A DNA stretch of 64,000 nt from Niveispirillum sp. (GTDB lineage: Bacteria > Pseudomonadota > Alphaproteobacteria > Azospirillales > Azospirillaceae): positions 124,001 to 188,000 of the forward strand of contig NZ_JAGOGJ010000003.1 in assembly GCF_017996735.1 (NCBI RefSeq). The letters run 5' to 3'. A model generated the notes under the pieces. The model was given only the letters and a program-made list of their open reading frames with translations, did not search any database and was not told the DNA's origin. Shown in pieces: positions 19,922 through 28,433 of this stretch (positions are counted from its first letter, which is position 1; every line of letters begins with the position of its first letter). Both the position numbers and the translations under genes were made by a program.

Positions 19922-21088
19922 TCATCCCAAAAGCCGGGACAGGACCGCATTCAGCCGTTCGCGCCCGTCACGGGTTGCGGCCAGGACATCGCCGCGCCGT
20001 TCCAGCATGCCGTGGCGGATCAGGCTGTCCAGCCGGGACGGTTCGATCCAGTCGGCCAAGGGCTGGCCCGTTTCCGCCGTGACCCGGTCCAGCGCCACCC
20101 CTTCCGACAGGCGCAGGCCCATCATCAGCATCTCGGTCAGCCGGTCGGCGGCCGCCACCGCTTCGAACGGCTTGGCGCCGGTACCGGTGGCCAGCGTCCG
20201 GTCCAGCCAGATTTCCGGTGCGCGGTGGGTGCGGGTGGCGACCTTGCCCTGGCCGGGCAGGGTCAGGCGCCCATGGGCACCCGGCCCGATGCCGACATAG
20301 TCGCCATAGCGCCAATAGGTCAGGTTATGGCGGCTTTCCTCGCCCGGCCTTGCATGGTTCGACACTTCATAGGCGGGAAGGCCGGCCGCGTTCAGCACGT
20401 CCTGCGTGGCGGTGTAAAGTTCGCCCTGTACCTCTTCCTCCGGCAGGACCAGCTCGCCACGGGCATGCAGCGTGTGGAACTGCGTGCCCTCCTCGATGGT
20501 CAACTGATAGAGCGACAGGTGGCCGACGGCATGGTCCAGGGCGCGCGACAACTCTTCCCGCCAGGCCGCCACGGTCTGGCCGGGCCGGGCATAGATCAGG
20601 TCGAAACTGTAGCGGGGGAAGATCGACCGGGCCAGACCGATGGCGGTCAGGGCCTCGTCCGCCGAATGCCGGCGGCCCAATGCCTTCAGGTCGGTCTCGT
20701 TCAGGGCCTGGATGCCCAGGCTGACCCGGTTGACCCCGGCGGCACGGAAGGCACGGAACTTGTCGGCCTCGACGCTGGTCGGATTGGCTTCCAGCGTCAC
20801 CTCTGTCCCGGCCGGCAATCCCCAGCGCTGGTCGGCCCGCTTCAGGATGGCTTCCACCGTCGATGGCGGCATCAGCGACGGGGTGCCGCCGCCGAAAAAG
20901 ACAGAAGTCAGCCTGCGGCCCGCCGTCAGGTCGGCGAAATGATCCAGCTCGCGCAGCATGGCCTCTGCCCAGCGCGGCTGATCCACCTTTTCCCGGACAT
21001 GGGAATTGAAGTCGCAGTAAGGGCATTTGGACGCGCAGAACGGCCAATGCACATAAAGCGCGAAACCCGGGTCGGGCGCGGTGGTCAT
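19922..21088 (-). CDS. hemW: radical SAM heme chaperone HemW (coproporphyrinogen oxidase-like)
   Basis: A 388-residue radical SAM protein. The N-terminus ALYVHWPFCASKCPYCDFNSH carries the CxxxCxxC cluster motif (C18, C22, C25), and the SAM-binding region FFGGGTPSLM follows. HemW proteins bind and transfer heme rather than oxidise coproporphyrinogen; they resemble HemN but lack its extra N-terminal segment, as here. The start at 21088 has GGATAGGA just upstream. It lies 28 bp downstream of nth on the same strand and is likely co-transcribed. Confidence 0.93.
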   Translation of the reverse strand: MTTAPDPGFALYVHWPFCASKCPYCDFNSHVREKVDQPRWAEAMLRELDHFADLTAGRRLTSVFFGGGTPSLMPPSTVEAILKRADQRWGLPAGTEVTLEANPTSVEADKFRAFRAAGVNRVSLGIQALNETDLKALGRRHSADEALTAIGLARSIFPRYSFDLIYARPGQTVAAWREELSRALDHAVGHLSLYQLTIEEGTQFHTLHARGELVLPEEEVQGELYTATQDVLNAAGLPAYEVSNHARPGEESRHNLTYWRYGDYVGIGPGAHGRLTLPGQGKVATRTHRAPEIWLDRTLATGTGAKPFEAVAAADRLTEMLMMGLRLSEGVALDRVTAETGQPLADWIEPSRLDSLIRHGMLERRGDVLAATRDGRERLNAVLSRLLG

Positions 21089-21116
21089 TCAATCCTATCC
21101 TTGACCGGCGGGCGCC

Positions 21117-21752
21117 CTATTCCAGCACCTTCGCCTCGAATCCGCAAAGATCACGGACGATGCAGGCGGGGCAATCCGGTTTGCGCGCCTTGCAGACATA
21201 ACGTCCGTGCAGGATCAGCCAATGATGCGCGTTCAGCCGCCACTGCTTGGGCACCCGCTTCAGCAGCGCCTGCTCCACCGCCTCCACGTCCTTGCCGGGC
21301 GCCAGACCGGTGCGGTTGGACACGCGGAAGATATGGGTATCGACGGCGATGGTCGGTTCCCCGAAGGCGGTGTTCAGCACGACATTGGCGGTCTTGCGGC
21401 CCACGCCGGGCAATTCCTCCAGATCCTCCCGCCGTTTGGGCACTTGCCCGCCATGCTTCTGCACCAGGATTTCCGACAGCTTGATCACATTGGCGGCCTT
21501 GGTCTTGTAAAGACCGATGGTCTTCACATGGTCACGTACCACCGCCTCGCCCAGGGCCAGCATGGATGCCGGATTGTCGGCCTTTTCGAACAGCGCGCGG
21601 GTCGCCTTGTTCACGCCGACATCGGTGGCCTGCGCCGACAGCACCACGGCCACCAGCAGCGTATAGGGGTTGGAATATTCCAGTTCCGTCTTCGGCTCGG
21701 GATTATGGTCCGACAGGCGGCGGAAGAATTCGTCGATGGCGGCGCGCTTCAA
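21117..21752 (-). CDS. nth: endonuclease III
   Basis: A bifunctional DNA glycosylase/AP lyase that removes oxidised pyrimidines. The 211-residue product has the helix-hairpin-helix LPGVGRKTANVV with catalytic K120, the catalytic Asp in VDTHIFR (D138), and the C-terminal 4Fe-4S motif C-x6-C-x2-C-x5-C (CKARKPDCPACIVRDLC). The start codon is TTG at 21752; no in-frame ATG lies close by and the family N-terminus fits this point. The ribosome site is weak. It is divergent from the DUF2244 gene, a common pairing in this group. Confidence 0.96.
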   Translation of the reverse strand: MKRAAIDEFFRRLSDHNPEPKTELEYSNPYTLLVAVVLSAQATDVGVNKATRALFEKADNPASMLALGEAVVRDHVKTIGLYKTKAANVIKLSEILVQKHGGQVPKRREDLEELPGVGRKTANVVLNTAFGEPTIAVDTHIFRVSNRTGLAPGKDVEAVEQALLKRVPKQWRLNAHHWLILHGRYVCKARKPDCPACIVRDLCGFEAKVLE

Positions 21753-21859
21753 TTGGGTAATCCGGGCAGGAACATGGGGTCCCCACCATAATCGGCGGGA
21801 CAGCCTGTCGCAATCGCCCCACCTTGCCGGGCGGTCCTTCCCGCCCTATCGTCTTGCCC

Positions 21860-22357
21860 ATGAACCATGCGGCCGCCCCATCACCTGATGACGGCACGGT
21901 CCTGTTCCGGGCCGTCATCCATCCCCACCGCAGCCTGAGCCCGACCGGGTTCCGGCGCCTGATCTGGTGCGTGGGTGCGCTGAGCCTGACCACGGGGCTG
22001 GGTTTCTACCTGTCGGGGGCCTGGCCCGTCATCGGCTTCATGGGCGTCGACGTGGCCCTGCTCTATTGGGCGTTCAAGGCCAGCTACCGCAGCGGGACGG
22101 CGTTCGAGACGGTGGAGCTGACCGACCGGGCGCTCAGGGTGGAACGGGTGGACCCGTCCAACCGGCGTCAGGTCTGGACTCTGCCGCCCGGCTGGCTGCG
22201 CGTGCATCTGGACGAACCGCTGAAGCCCGGCAGCCAGATCACCCTGACCAGCCATGGACGGCATCTGGTGGTCGGCAGCGACCTGTCGCCCGATGAGCGC
22301 AGGGACTTCGCCGATGCCCTGCGCAAGGCCCTGGAAAGCTGGCGCGGGGTCAGGTGA
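21860..22357 (+). CDS. DUF2244 domain-containing membrane protein
   Basis: A 165-residue protein. After an N-terminal strand (FRAVIHPHRSLSPTGFRRLIW), two membrane segments span about residues 32-70. The rest is cytoplasmic with the DUF2244 pattern (ASYRSGTAFETVELTDRALRVERVDP...WLRVHLDE...GRHLVVGSDLSPDERRDFADAL). The frame is open to 21824, but MNHAAAPSPDD is the more natural start. It is divergent from nth and its 3' end overlaps the convergent usp gene by 8 bp. Function is unknown; in other bacteria the family is often near cytochrome oxidase genes. Confidence 0.87.
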   Translation: MNHAAAPSPDDGTVLFRAVIHPHRSLSPTGFRRLIWCVGALSLTTGLGFYLSGAWPVIGFMGVDVALLYWAFKASYRSGTAFETVELTDRALRVERVDPSNRRQVWTLPPGWLRVHLDEPLKPGSQITLTSHGRHLVVGSDLSPDERRDFADALRKALESWRGVR

Positions 22358-22820
22358 TGGCGTCCAACTGCTCGTCCGACAGATAACCCGGCACCACCGT
22401 GACGGGGATACGCAGATTGCCCGCCATTTGACCCACCACATAGCTGATCAGCGGACCCGGCCCGCCCCGTCCCGTGCCGGCCGCCAGCACCAGGATGGAG
22501 ATGCTGGGCTCCTCCTGGATCAGCTTCATCAATTGTTCGCTGGCCTGACCGTCACGGATATAGAGCATGGGCATGGAGCCGGCGATATCCACCACCTCCT
22601 TGGCCAGCCGCTGCATTAGCTGCTCAGCCTCCTCCCGCTGCTCCTGCTTCATCAATTCCTCGATGGCGCCCCAGTGCTGCAGCTCCGACGGCGGGATGAC
22701 ATGCAGCAGCGCCACCTTGCCCCCCGTGGTGCGGGCCCGGCGGGCGGCATAGTGCAGGGCGACGGTCATTTCCTCCGACTCGTCCACGACAACCAGGAAG
22801 ATGCGGGTCTTGTCGGTCAT
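22350..22820 (-). CDS. universal stress protein (UspA family)
   Basis: A 156-residue cytosolic protein with one UspA domain. It opens IFLVVVDESEEMTVALHYAARRARTTGGKVALLHVI, and the later ILVLAAGTGRGGPGPLISYVVGQMAGNLRIPVTVV matches the ATP-binding GxxGxxGxxx(S)-type loop only loosely, so nucleotide binding is uncertain. It lies 22 bp downstream of the TIGR02186 gene on the same strand and probably belongs to the same operon. Confidence 0.92.
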   Translation of the reverse strand: MTDKTRIFLVVVDESEEMTVALHYAARRARTTGGKVALLHVIPPSELQHWGAIEELMKQEQREEAEQLMQRLAKEVVDIAGSMPMLYIRDGQASEQLMKLIQEEPSISILVLAAGTGRGGPGPLISYVVGQMAGNLRIPVTVVPGYLSDEQLDAIT

Positions 22821-22842
22821 GGTTGCCTCCCCCCGAAGGCCA

Positions 22843-23610
22843 TTATGATTTGCGGAAGACGATTCCGGCCAGCCAGCCCGAGGTCACCGCCAGCATGATG
22901 CCCAGGATGGCGTAGAACACGGAATTGCGCTGCGCGAACTCGAACACGTTGGCGGAAAAGCCGATCTTGGAGACCAGCAGCGGCGTCGTCTGGGCACTGA
23001 CTACGTCGCCGTCACGGATCAGGAAGACCGATGCCGTATAGGTGCCCGTGGCCACATTGGCCGGGAAATAGATGCGGGTGCGGAACAGGCGCTGGCCCAG
23101 GAAGGACACTTCGCCCACTTCCGTGGTGTACAGCCCGGCCCGCTGCTTGTTGCGGATCAGGGCGGCGCGGAATTCCGCCAGCTTTTCCGGCGTCAGCTTC
23201 GCCTTTTCCGGCAGCAGGCGGACATAATCCAGACCAATCTCATGCCGTTGCAACACCGTCGGCGGCACCACCCCGTCCAGGGGCGCGGTGACGGCGACAT
23301 TGTAATAGGCGGGCACGCGGGCAAAGGCCACATCCTCGACATTCATCCAGATGCCGGCCACCCTGCCTTTACGCCGGACCGTCACTTCCCCTTCCGGACC
23401 CTGCACCACCACGGCCACATCGCCATCCCCGTCAACGGCGCCGAACAGCACCACATCGGTACCCGTGAAGCCCGTGGTGATGGCGATCAGGTGGCTGGAC
23501 AGGTCGGCCACCAGCGACTGTGCCCAAGCGGGGCGGCTGGCCTGCCACAGGCAGAAACCGGCCAGGATGGCGACGGGCAGGGCCAGAAGGCGGCGGGACC
23601 GGCGGGTCAT
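22843..23610 (-). CDS. TIGR02186-family membrane-anchored protein
   Basis: A 255-residue protein with a signal peptide (to about residue 30, RPAWAQS), a periplasmic beta-rich domain (GFTGTDVVLFGAVDGDGDVAVVVQGPEGEVTVRRKGRVAGIWMN) and one C-terminal membrane segment (ILGIMLAVTSGWLAGIVF). This family regularly sits beside a TauE/SafE gene, as here: its start overlaps that gene's stop by 4 bp (ATGA-type). It is probably an accessory to the transporter. Biochemical role unknown. Confidence 0.9.
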   Translation of the reverse strand: MTRRSRRLLALPVAILAGFCLWQASRPAWAQSLVADLSSHLIAITTGFTGTDVVLFGAVDGDGDVAVVVQGPEGEVTVRRKGRVAGIWMNVEDVAFARVPAYYNVAVTAPLDGVVPPTVLQRHEIGLDYVRLLPEKAKLTPEKLAEFRAALIRNKQRAGLYTTEVGEVSFLGQRLFRTRIYFPANVATGTYTASVFLIRDGDVVSAQTTPLLVSKIGFSANVFEFAQRNSVFYAILGIMLAVTSGWLAGIVFRKS

Positions 23611-24524
23611 CGGATCACCGGCAGGGTGATGGAATAGATGTCTTCCGGCCGGATGATCAGGTCCACGGCCAGCTTCACCGCCACCGCCAGAACCATCAGG
23701 GCCAGCAGGGCGCGGGCCTGCTCACCGCGCAGCTTGGCCCCGGCCCGGGTGCCGAACTGCGCCCCGATGACACCGCCGACCAGCAGCAGCAGGGCCAGCA
23801 CGATATCGACCGTCTGGTTGCCCACCGCCTGCAGGAAGGCGGCAAGGCCCGTGGTGAAGATGATCTGGAACAGGGACGTGCCGGCCACCAGCGCCGTCGG
23901 CATGCCCAGGATATAGATCATGGCCGGCACCAGCAGGAAGCCGCCGCCGATACCCATGATGGCCACCAGCACGCCACCCACGAAGCCGATGAAGGCCGGC
24001 AGCAGCGCCGAGATGTAAAGGCGCGAGCGCGGGAACCGCATCTTGAAGGGCAGGCCGTGCAGCCAGGTATGGTGGTGCAGCTTGGACCGCACCGGCGCGC
24101 CCCGCCCCTTCACGATGGCCCGCACGCTTTCCGTCAGCATCAGGGAACTGACCGTGCCCAGGAACAGCACATAGGAGAGCGAGATCACCAGATCGATATG
24201 GCCCAGCTTCTGCAACAGGCCGAACAGCCAGACGCCAAGCCCGGTGCCCACGGCACCGCCGATCAGCATGACGCTTCCCAGCTTCACATCGACATTGTTA
24301 CGCCGCCAGTGGGCCAGCACGCCGGAGACGGAGGCGCCGACAAGCTGGTTCGCCTGGGTGCCCACGGCGACGGCCGGCGGCACGCCGATGAAGATCAGCA
24401 GCGGCGTCATCAGGAAGCCGCCGCCCACCCCGAACAGGCCCGACAGGAACCCCACACCGCCGCCCAGCATCAGGATCAACAGGGCGTTGACCGAGAGTTC
24501 GGCGATGGGAAGATAGATCTGCAT
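23607..24524 (-). CDS. sulfite exporter TauE/SafE family protein
   Basis: A 305-residue inner-membrane protein with about eight hydrophobic segments in two repeats. Each repeat carries the GxxxGxGGGFLxxP signature (SGLFGVGGGFLMTPLLIF and VAIMGIGGGFLLVPAMIYI). The family exports sulfite or organosulfonates, but the substrate here is not shown. It is the first gene of a tightly packed set with the TIGR02186 and usp genes. Confidence 0.93.
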   Translation of the reverse strand: MQIYLPIAELSVNALLILMLGGGVGFLSGLFGVGGGFLMTPLLIFIGVPPAVAVGTQANQLVGASVSGVLAHWRRNNVDVKLGSVMLIGGAVGTGLGVWLFGLLQKLGHIDLVISLSYVLFLGTVSSLMLTESVRAIVKGRGAPVRSKLHHHTWLHGLPFKMRFPRSRLYISALLPAFIGFVGGVLVAIMGIGGGFLLVPAMIYILGMPTALVAGTSLFQIIFTTGLAAFLQAVGNQTVDIVLALLLLVGGVIGAQFGTRAGAKLRGEQARALLALMVLAVAVKLAVDLIIRPEDIYSITLPVIR

Positions 24525-24729
24525 GATCCCGGAAAATCCCTTGGCGGGGGCGGGTGACGAAGGTCAGGCCATGCTACCGGCTTTCCCCGGCAGGGGGAAG
24601 CAAATGCGTCCCGCCCCGCCCCATTCGGAGACGAGGGCATTCGGACTCCGGGTCCTGTGAAACATCATGCAACGTAAAACAGGGGGGCGTTTCACCGCGC
24701 TTGGCGGGTCTGGTGATAAGAAAATAAAC

Positions 24730-25338
24730 CTAACATACTCGGGCGATCCGCGCCAGGATGAGGTGGGCCGCCTGTTGCAGCCGGTCCGGGTCCATGCCCG
24801 TGCGGTGGCCCCGATCCTCGGGTTTCAATCCATCGGGGAAGGGCGGCACATGGATGAAGCCGGCCGGCAGATCGGGATGGGCGTGCCGCATGCCGAAGAA
24901 CAGGTGATTGCAGATATAGCCGCCGGCATCGCGGCTGGTCTTCACGGTGAACCCGCCCTGTTCCAGATCGTCGATGATGGCGTCCAGCGGCAGTGACGAC
25001 CAGTAGCCCATGGGACCGGCCGGATCGATGGGCTGGTTGCGGCGGATCACCCCGTCATTGTCGGGGGCCGTCGCATCGTCCAGATTCAGCGCCAGCCGCT
25101 CGGGCCGGATATTGTCGGTATCATAGGCCAGGCCGAACATAAGGACGGCATCGGGCCGATGCACCGCCACCGCGTCCAGCAGCGCCGGAACGGCGCCGGT
25201 GAAGGTGACGGGCAGGCAAATGCCCACCAGATCGACCCCGGCCACCGCCGACCCGTGCAGCCGTTCGGCCAGCCAGGCGGTGGGGTTCACCGCATGGCCC
25301 AGGAAGGGCGCGAAGCCCGTGACCAGGATGCGCGCCAT
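24730..25338 (-). CDS. pcp: pyroglutamyl-peptidase I
   Basis: A cytosolic cysteine peptidase (family C15) that removes N-terminal pyroglutamate. The 202-residue product keeps the triad in family context: E80 (IRPERLALN), C143 (AGGYICNHLFFG) and H163 (GFIHVPPFPD). Length is close to the usual 200-215. It is 7 bp downstream of the coiled-coil unknown at 25346, so it probably ends a three-gene operon of unknown, unknown, pcp. The link between these genes is unexplained. Confidence 0.94.
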   Translation of the reverse strand: MARILVTGFAPFLGHAVNPTAWLAERLHGSAVAGVDLVGICLPVTFTGAVPALLDAVAVHRPDAVLMFGLAYDTDNIRPERLALNLDDATAPDNDGVIRRNQPIDPAGPMGYWSSLPLDAIIDDLEQGGFTVKTSRDAGGYICNHLFFGMRHAHPDLPAGFIHVPPFPDGLKPEDRGHRTGMDPDRLQQAAHLILARIARVC

Positions 25339-25345
25339 GGCGGGG

Positions 25346-26749
25346 TCAGAGACCCAGATCGGTCAGCGCCGCCATCAGGTCACGCGGCTGGGCAAAGCCC
25401 CCATGGCCCGACTGATCCGGCGCGCCGACCACCAGCAGCCGTTCGGCGGCCACGGCCACACCCAGCTTTCCGGCATGGGCGGCCATATCTTCCCGCGATG
25501 GCAGCTTGTCGATGGTGCCATGGCCATAGACCAGGATGGGAAGCACCTTGGTGCCCGGCTGCTGCTGTTCCACCAGGGCGGTCGCGGCCAGCAGGGCCCG
25601 CCAGCAGGGCGTGCGCACGGCGGCCGGCTTGTCCCCATCGGCCCCGGCGGCCATTTCCGCCCCATCCGCACCCAGGGTCCAGGCCCGGCCGCACAGATCC
25701 TCCGTGGCCAGCAGGGCGGTGATGGGCGTGCCGCCGCGCGTCGCCGTGGCGACGGCCACAATACCCGACCCCTTGGCCACCTGCGGCGACCGGGTGGTTT
25801 GATCGAAGGTGCGCGACAGGGCCGACGACACAACCTCCACCGTCTGGGAAAGGGCCTTGTCCCCGGCCGGCAGCGACAGGCGGTGCCAGGCACCGAAGAC
25901 CAGGGCCGCGACATCGGACTGGATTGCGGCGGCAACCGGCGCCGGGGGCGCGACGGGTGCGACGGGCGCAGGTGCCACGCTGACCGGACGGTCCTCCAGC
26001 GCCTTCAACCGGCGCTCCAGATCGGCCAGGGCCTGACCGCTGGCCGGGGTCGGGCGGTTTTCCAGGGCGGCCAGCCGCCGGGACAGCTCGGCCAGGGCCG
26101 GGCCATGGTCCGGCACCGGAACGGCCGGGGCCGGCTCGGGTGCCGCGACGGTTTCGGCCGGAAGGGTGGGGACCTTGCGCAAATCACTGCGGATGTCGCG
26201 CACATCAAGTTGCAGGTCGCGCACCGCGCCGACAACGCGCAGGATGCTTTCATGCACCTGGCCGATAATGGCCTCGAACTGGTCATGGCCGACAAAGCCG
26301 CCCGACGGGATGGGCAGGTTGGGCGCTTCGCCCCCCTGCGCCATGGTCTGGCGGGCCGCCGCGATCCAGCTTTCCAGCCCCGCGACCCGGTTCAGCAGTT
26401 CGGAGGCGGATTTCGAAACCCGGTCCAGTTCCTCCGGATAGCGCGTGACCTGCTGGCTGACCACCCCGGTCAGGTGGGCCAGCCGTTCGCGCAGTTCCTG
26501 GATGTTCTGCCCCAGGGCGTTGATCTTCATCGTCTCCGGCAGTTGCACCACGGCGGAATGCATGGCGGCCAGATCGGAGCGGAAATCACGCAGCCGCGAC
26601 CCGACATGCAGGGCTAGGTCGCGGACAATGGTTTCCGCGTAATCGAACGCATCCACACTGTCCTGAACCTCTCCGGTCAGGGGGGCGCCACCGGCCCCCG
26701 CCTCCGCCAGCTTGCGCGCGTCGGTGGTGTCGCTGGACGGCATGCTCAT
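25346..26749 (-). CDS. unknown protein with coiled-coil N-terminal half
   Basis: A 467-residue protein without signal peptide. Residues 30-230 are largely helical with heptad-like spacing (IVRDLALHVGSRLRDFRSDLAAMHSAV; LQLDVRDIRSDLRKV). Residues 195-275 are Ala/Pro-rich with two similar short repeats (LAELSRRLAALENRP and LADLERRLKALEDRP). The C-terminal 170 residues look globular, with alternating beta and helix (GSGIVAVATATRGGTPITALLATEDLCGRAW; VLPILVYGHGTIDKLPSRED). I do not recognise a family. The start overlaps the stop of the upstream gene as ATGA, so the two are translationally coupled. Confidence 0.8.
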   Translation of the reverse strand: MSMPSSDTTDARKLAEAGAGGAPLTGEVQDSVDAFDYAETIVRDLALHVGSRLRDFRSDLAAMHSAVVQLPETMKINALGQNIQELRERLAHLTGVVSQQVTRYPEELDRVSKSASELLNRVAGLESWIAAARQTMAQGGEAPNLPIPSGGFVGHDQFEAIIGQVHESILRVVGAVRDLQLDVRDIRSDLRKVPTLPAETVAAPEPAPAVPVPDHGPALAELSRRLAALENRPTPASGQALADLERRLKALEDRPVSVAPAPVAPVAPPAPVAAAIQSDVAALVFGAWHRLSLPAGDKALSQTVEVVSSALSRTFDQTTRSPQVAKGSGIVAVATATRGGTPITALLATEDLCGRAWTLGADGAEMAAGADGDKPAAVRTPCWRALLAATALVEQQQPGTKVLPILVYGHGTIDKLPSREDMAAHAGKLGVAVAAERLLVVGAPDQSGHGGFAQPRDLMAALTDLGL

Positions 26750-27978
26750 GGGGCGGCCTCGCTGGAGGAGAGTGTATCGTTCAAGGATGCCAACAGGCGC
26801 GCCCGCCGTGCCTCCGCGTCCTGGCGGCCCAACCGGGGCACCGACGGGGTGGGTGCGGGCGGCTCCGGCAATGAAACGGGTTTTGGTGGTTCCGCGGCCG
26901 TCCGGACAGGCTCCGCCGCCTTTGCCGGCTCCGGTGCTTTCGGCGCTGGCGGGACGGGGGCCGGTGGCGGCGGGGGGGGTGAAGCAATGGCAGCCTTGGC
27001 TTCCGCCGGTGGCATTACCGGCTTTGGCGGGGCTGGCGGCGACACCGGCTCGGCTGCCGGCTTTTCGACCGCCTTGGCGGGGGCTTCCGGTGCCTTGGGC
27101 GGCGCCTTGGCCGGTGCCGGTTCCGCCAGCCGGGCCTCCACCGGTTTTTGTTCCGGTGGCTTCGGCGGCGGGGCGGCGGCCCGCAGAGGTTCGGGCGCCT
27201 TTTCCACCACGGTTGCCGCCGCTTGCGGTGCGGTCGGAGCGGGGGCAACCGCGACGGGTGTAACCGGGACCGACGGCCGTGATGGCGGCTGCGGGGGTGG
27301 CGTCACCGGCTTGGTTGGGGCCGGCGGGATCGGGCGCGTGGCCAGCGGCGGTGCCGTGGTCAGGCTGGGCGTCCCCGTGGCGGGTGCCGTTGCCGGGGCG
27401 ATCGTGCCGGTAACGGCGGCGCCCGTTGTGTCGGATACGGCACCGACCGAACGCGGCTGCAGCGACGTCAGAGGCGGTATGATCGGTCCCTTGGGCAGGG
27501 ACAGCGGATTGGTGCGATCCAGCGGTTCGGGGATGGCCCCGCCGACCAGATCGGTCAGCAGTTTGCGCAAGGCGGCGGCCTTCGCGCCCTTGATCGCCTC
27601 GCTTCGGGTCTGTGCCCGCTGGATCAGGCCGGGTTCGGCCGACAATTGCAGGAAATTCACCTGATCGGGGGTCAGGCTTTCCAACCGCCAGGTCAGGTCG
27701 TCCAGCACATCCTGCCCACCCACGAATCGGGTCAGCGACTCGATCGTTCCCGTCACGACAGTGGCGTCACGCACGGCGCGGGAGGAGAAGACGGGGCTTT
27801 TCCCCATGCCGCCCGCCGGTGCTTCCAGGGTGGAGACCAGCAAATCCGTTTCCACAGGCGCCTCCGCGGGCGCCGGTATCTCGGGTCGTACATTATCCAT
27901 GACGGGCGGGGCGGGAACGGCCTGGGGCGCCGGTTCCGCGCGGTGACCGGTCAGTCGACGAAGAAGGGAGCCTAGCAT
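26746..27978 (-). CDS. unknown Ala/Pro-rich protein
   Basis: A 410-residue protein with no clear signal peptide. A short N-terminal region (LGSLLRRLTGHRAEP) precedes an ordered block at about residues 60-150 (FSSRAVRDATVVTGTIESLTRFVGGQDVLDDLTWRLESLTPDQVNFLQL). From about residue 180 onward it is a long low-complexity Pro/Ala/Lys region, presumably extended or disordered. Its codon use is normal and the reading frame is unbroken over more than 1.2 kb. It is coupled by a 4-bp overlap to the coiled-coil gene at 25346. No function proposed. Confidence 0.75.
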   Translation of the reverse strand: MLGSLLRRLTGHRAEPAPQAVPAPPVMDNVRPEIPAPAEAPVETDLLVSTLEAPAGGMGKSPVFSSRAVRDATVVTGTIESLTRFVGGQDVLDDLTWRLESLTPDQVNFLQLSAEPGLIQRAQTRSEAIKGAKAAALRKLLTDLVGGAIPEPLDRTNPLSLPKGPIIPPLTSLQPRSVGAVSDTTGAAVTGTIAPATAPATGTPSLTTAPPLATRPIPPAPTKPVTPPPQPPSRPSVPVTPVAVAPAPTAPQAAATVVEKAPEPLRAAAPPPKPPEQKPVEARLAEPAPAKAPPKAPEAPAKAVEKPAAEPVSPPAPPKPVMPPAEAKAAIASPPPPPPAPVPPAPKAPEPAKAAEPVRTAAEPPKPVSLPEPPAPTPSVPRLGRQDAEARRARLLASLNDTLSSSEAAP

Positions 27979-28433
27979 CGCATACTCCGCCGCCCCCGGT
28001 CCGGGGACGGGACCAAGGCACCAGAAAGCCGCGAGGCGAAGAAGGCACCTCGTCTACCGGCCGGCACACTGCATTTGATCCACATGGTCCGGGCAAACTC
28101 CGACCAGAACATTCTTTTGCCACTATCGTTATCACGTCCCGTGCCGCCGACGCAATTTCCCAGCGGATCAAGAAGCTAGCCTCCATACCCCTTTTGGGCA
28201 CGGACCGGGAAAAATCGGGGTGGCGCAGGCCGAATAGTTTGTTGCCAATATGGATACGGACACGGCATGCTGGTTTCCCGTCGCGGCATTTTGATTCACC
28301 GCAATTACCAGACCAGTTCAACGCAATATTAACGCATCGACACTTATGTGATTGCTCTCACCGACAGATGGGTGGTTATCCGCTTCCCTGTCGTTTCCGC
28401 CTTTCCCGTCCCGCTGCCTGGTCCCCTCTGCCG
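27979..28433. other. intergenic region between divergent transcripts
   Basis: About 450 bp between the unknown Ala/Pro-rich gene and the EAL gene. The half near 28194-28433 stays open in the frame of the EAL protein (an in-frame ATG lies at 28368), so part of it may be coding if the true start is upstream. I see no RNA gene, repeat or clear promoter boxes. Confidence 0.4.

Noticed and set aside
19757..21484. 575-codon frame antisense to hemW and nth
   Set aside because: Shadow frame opposite two genes with intact iron-sulfur and catalytic motifs.
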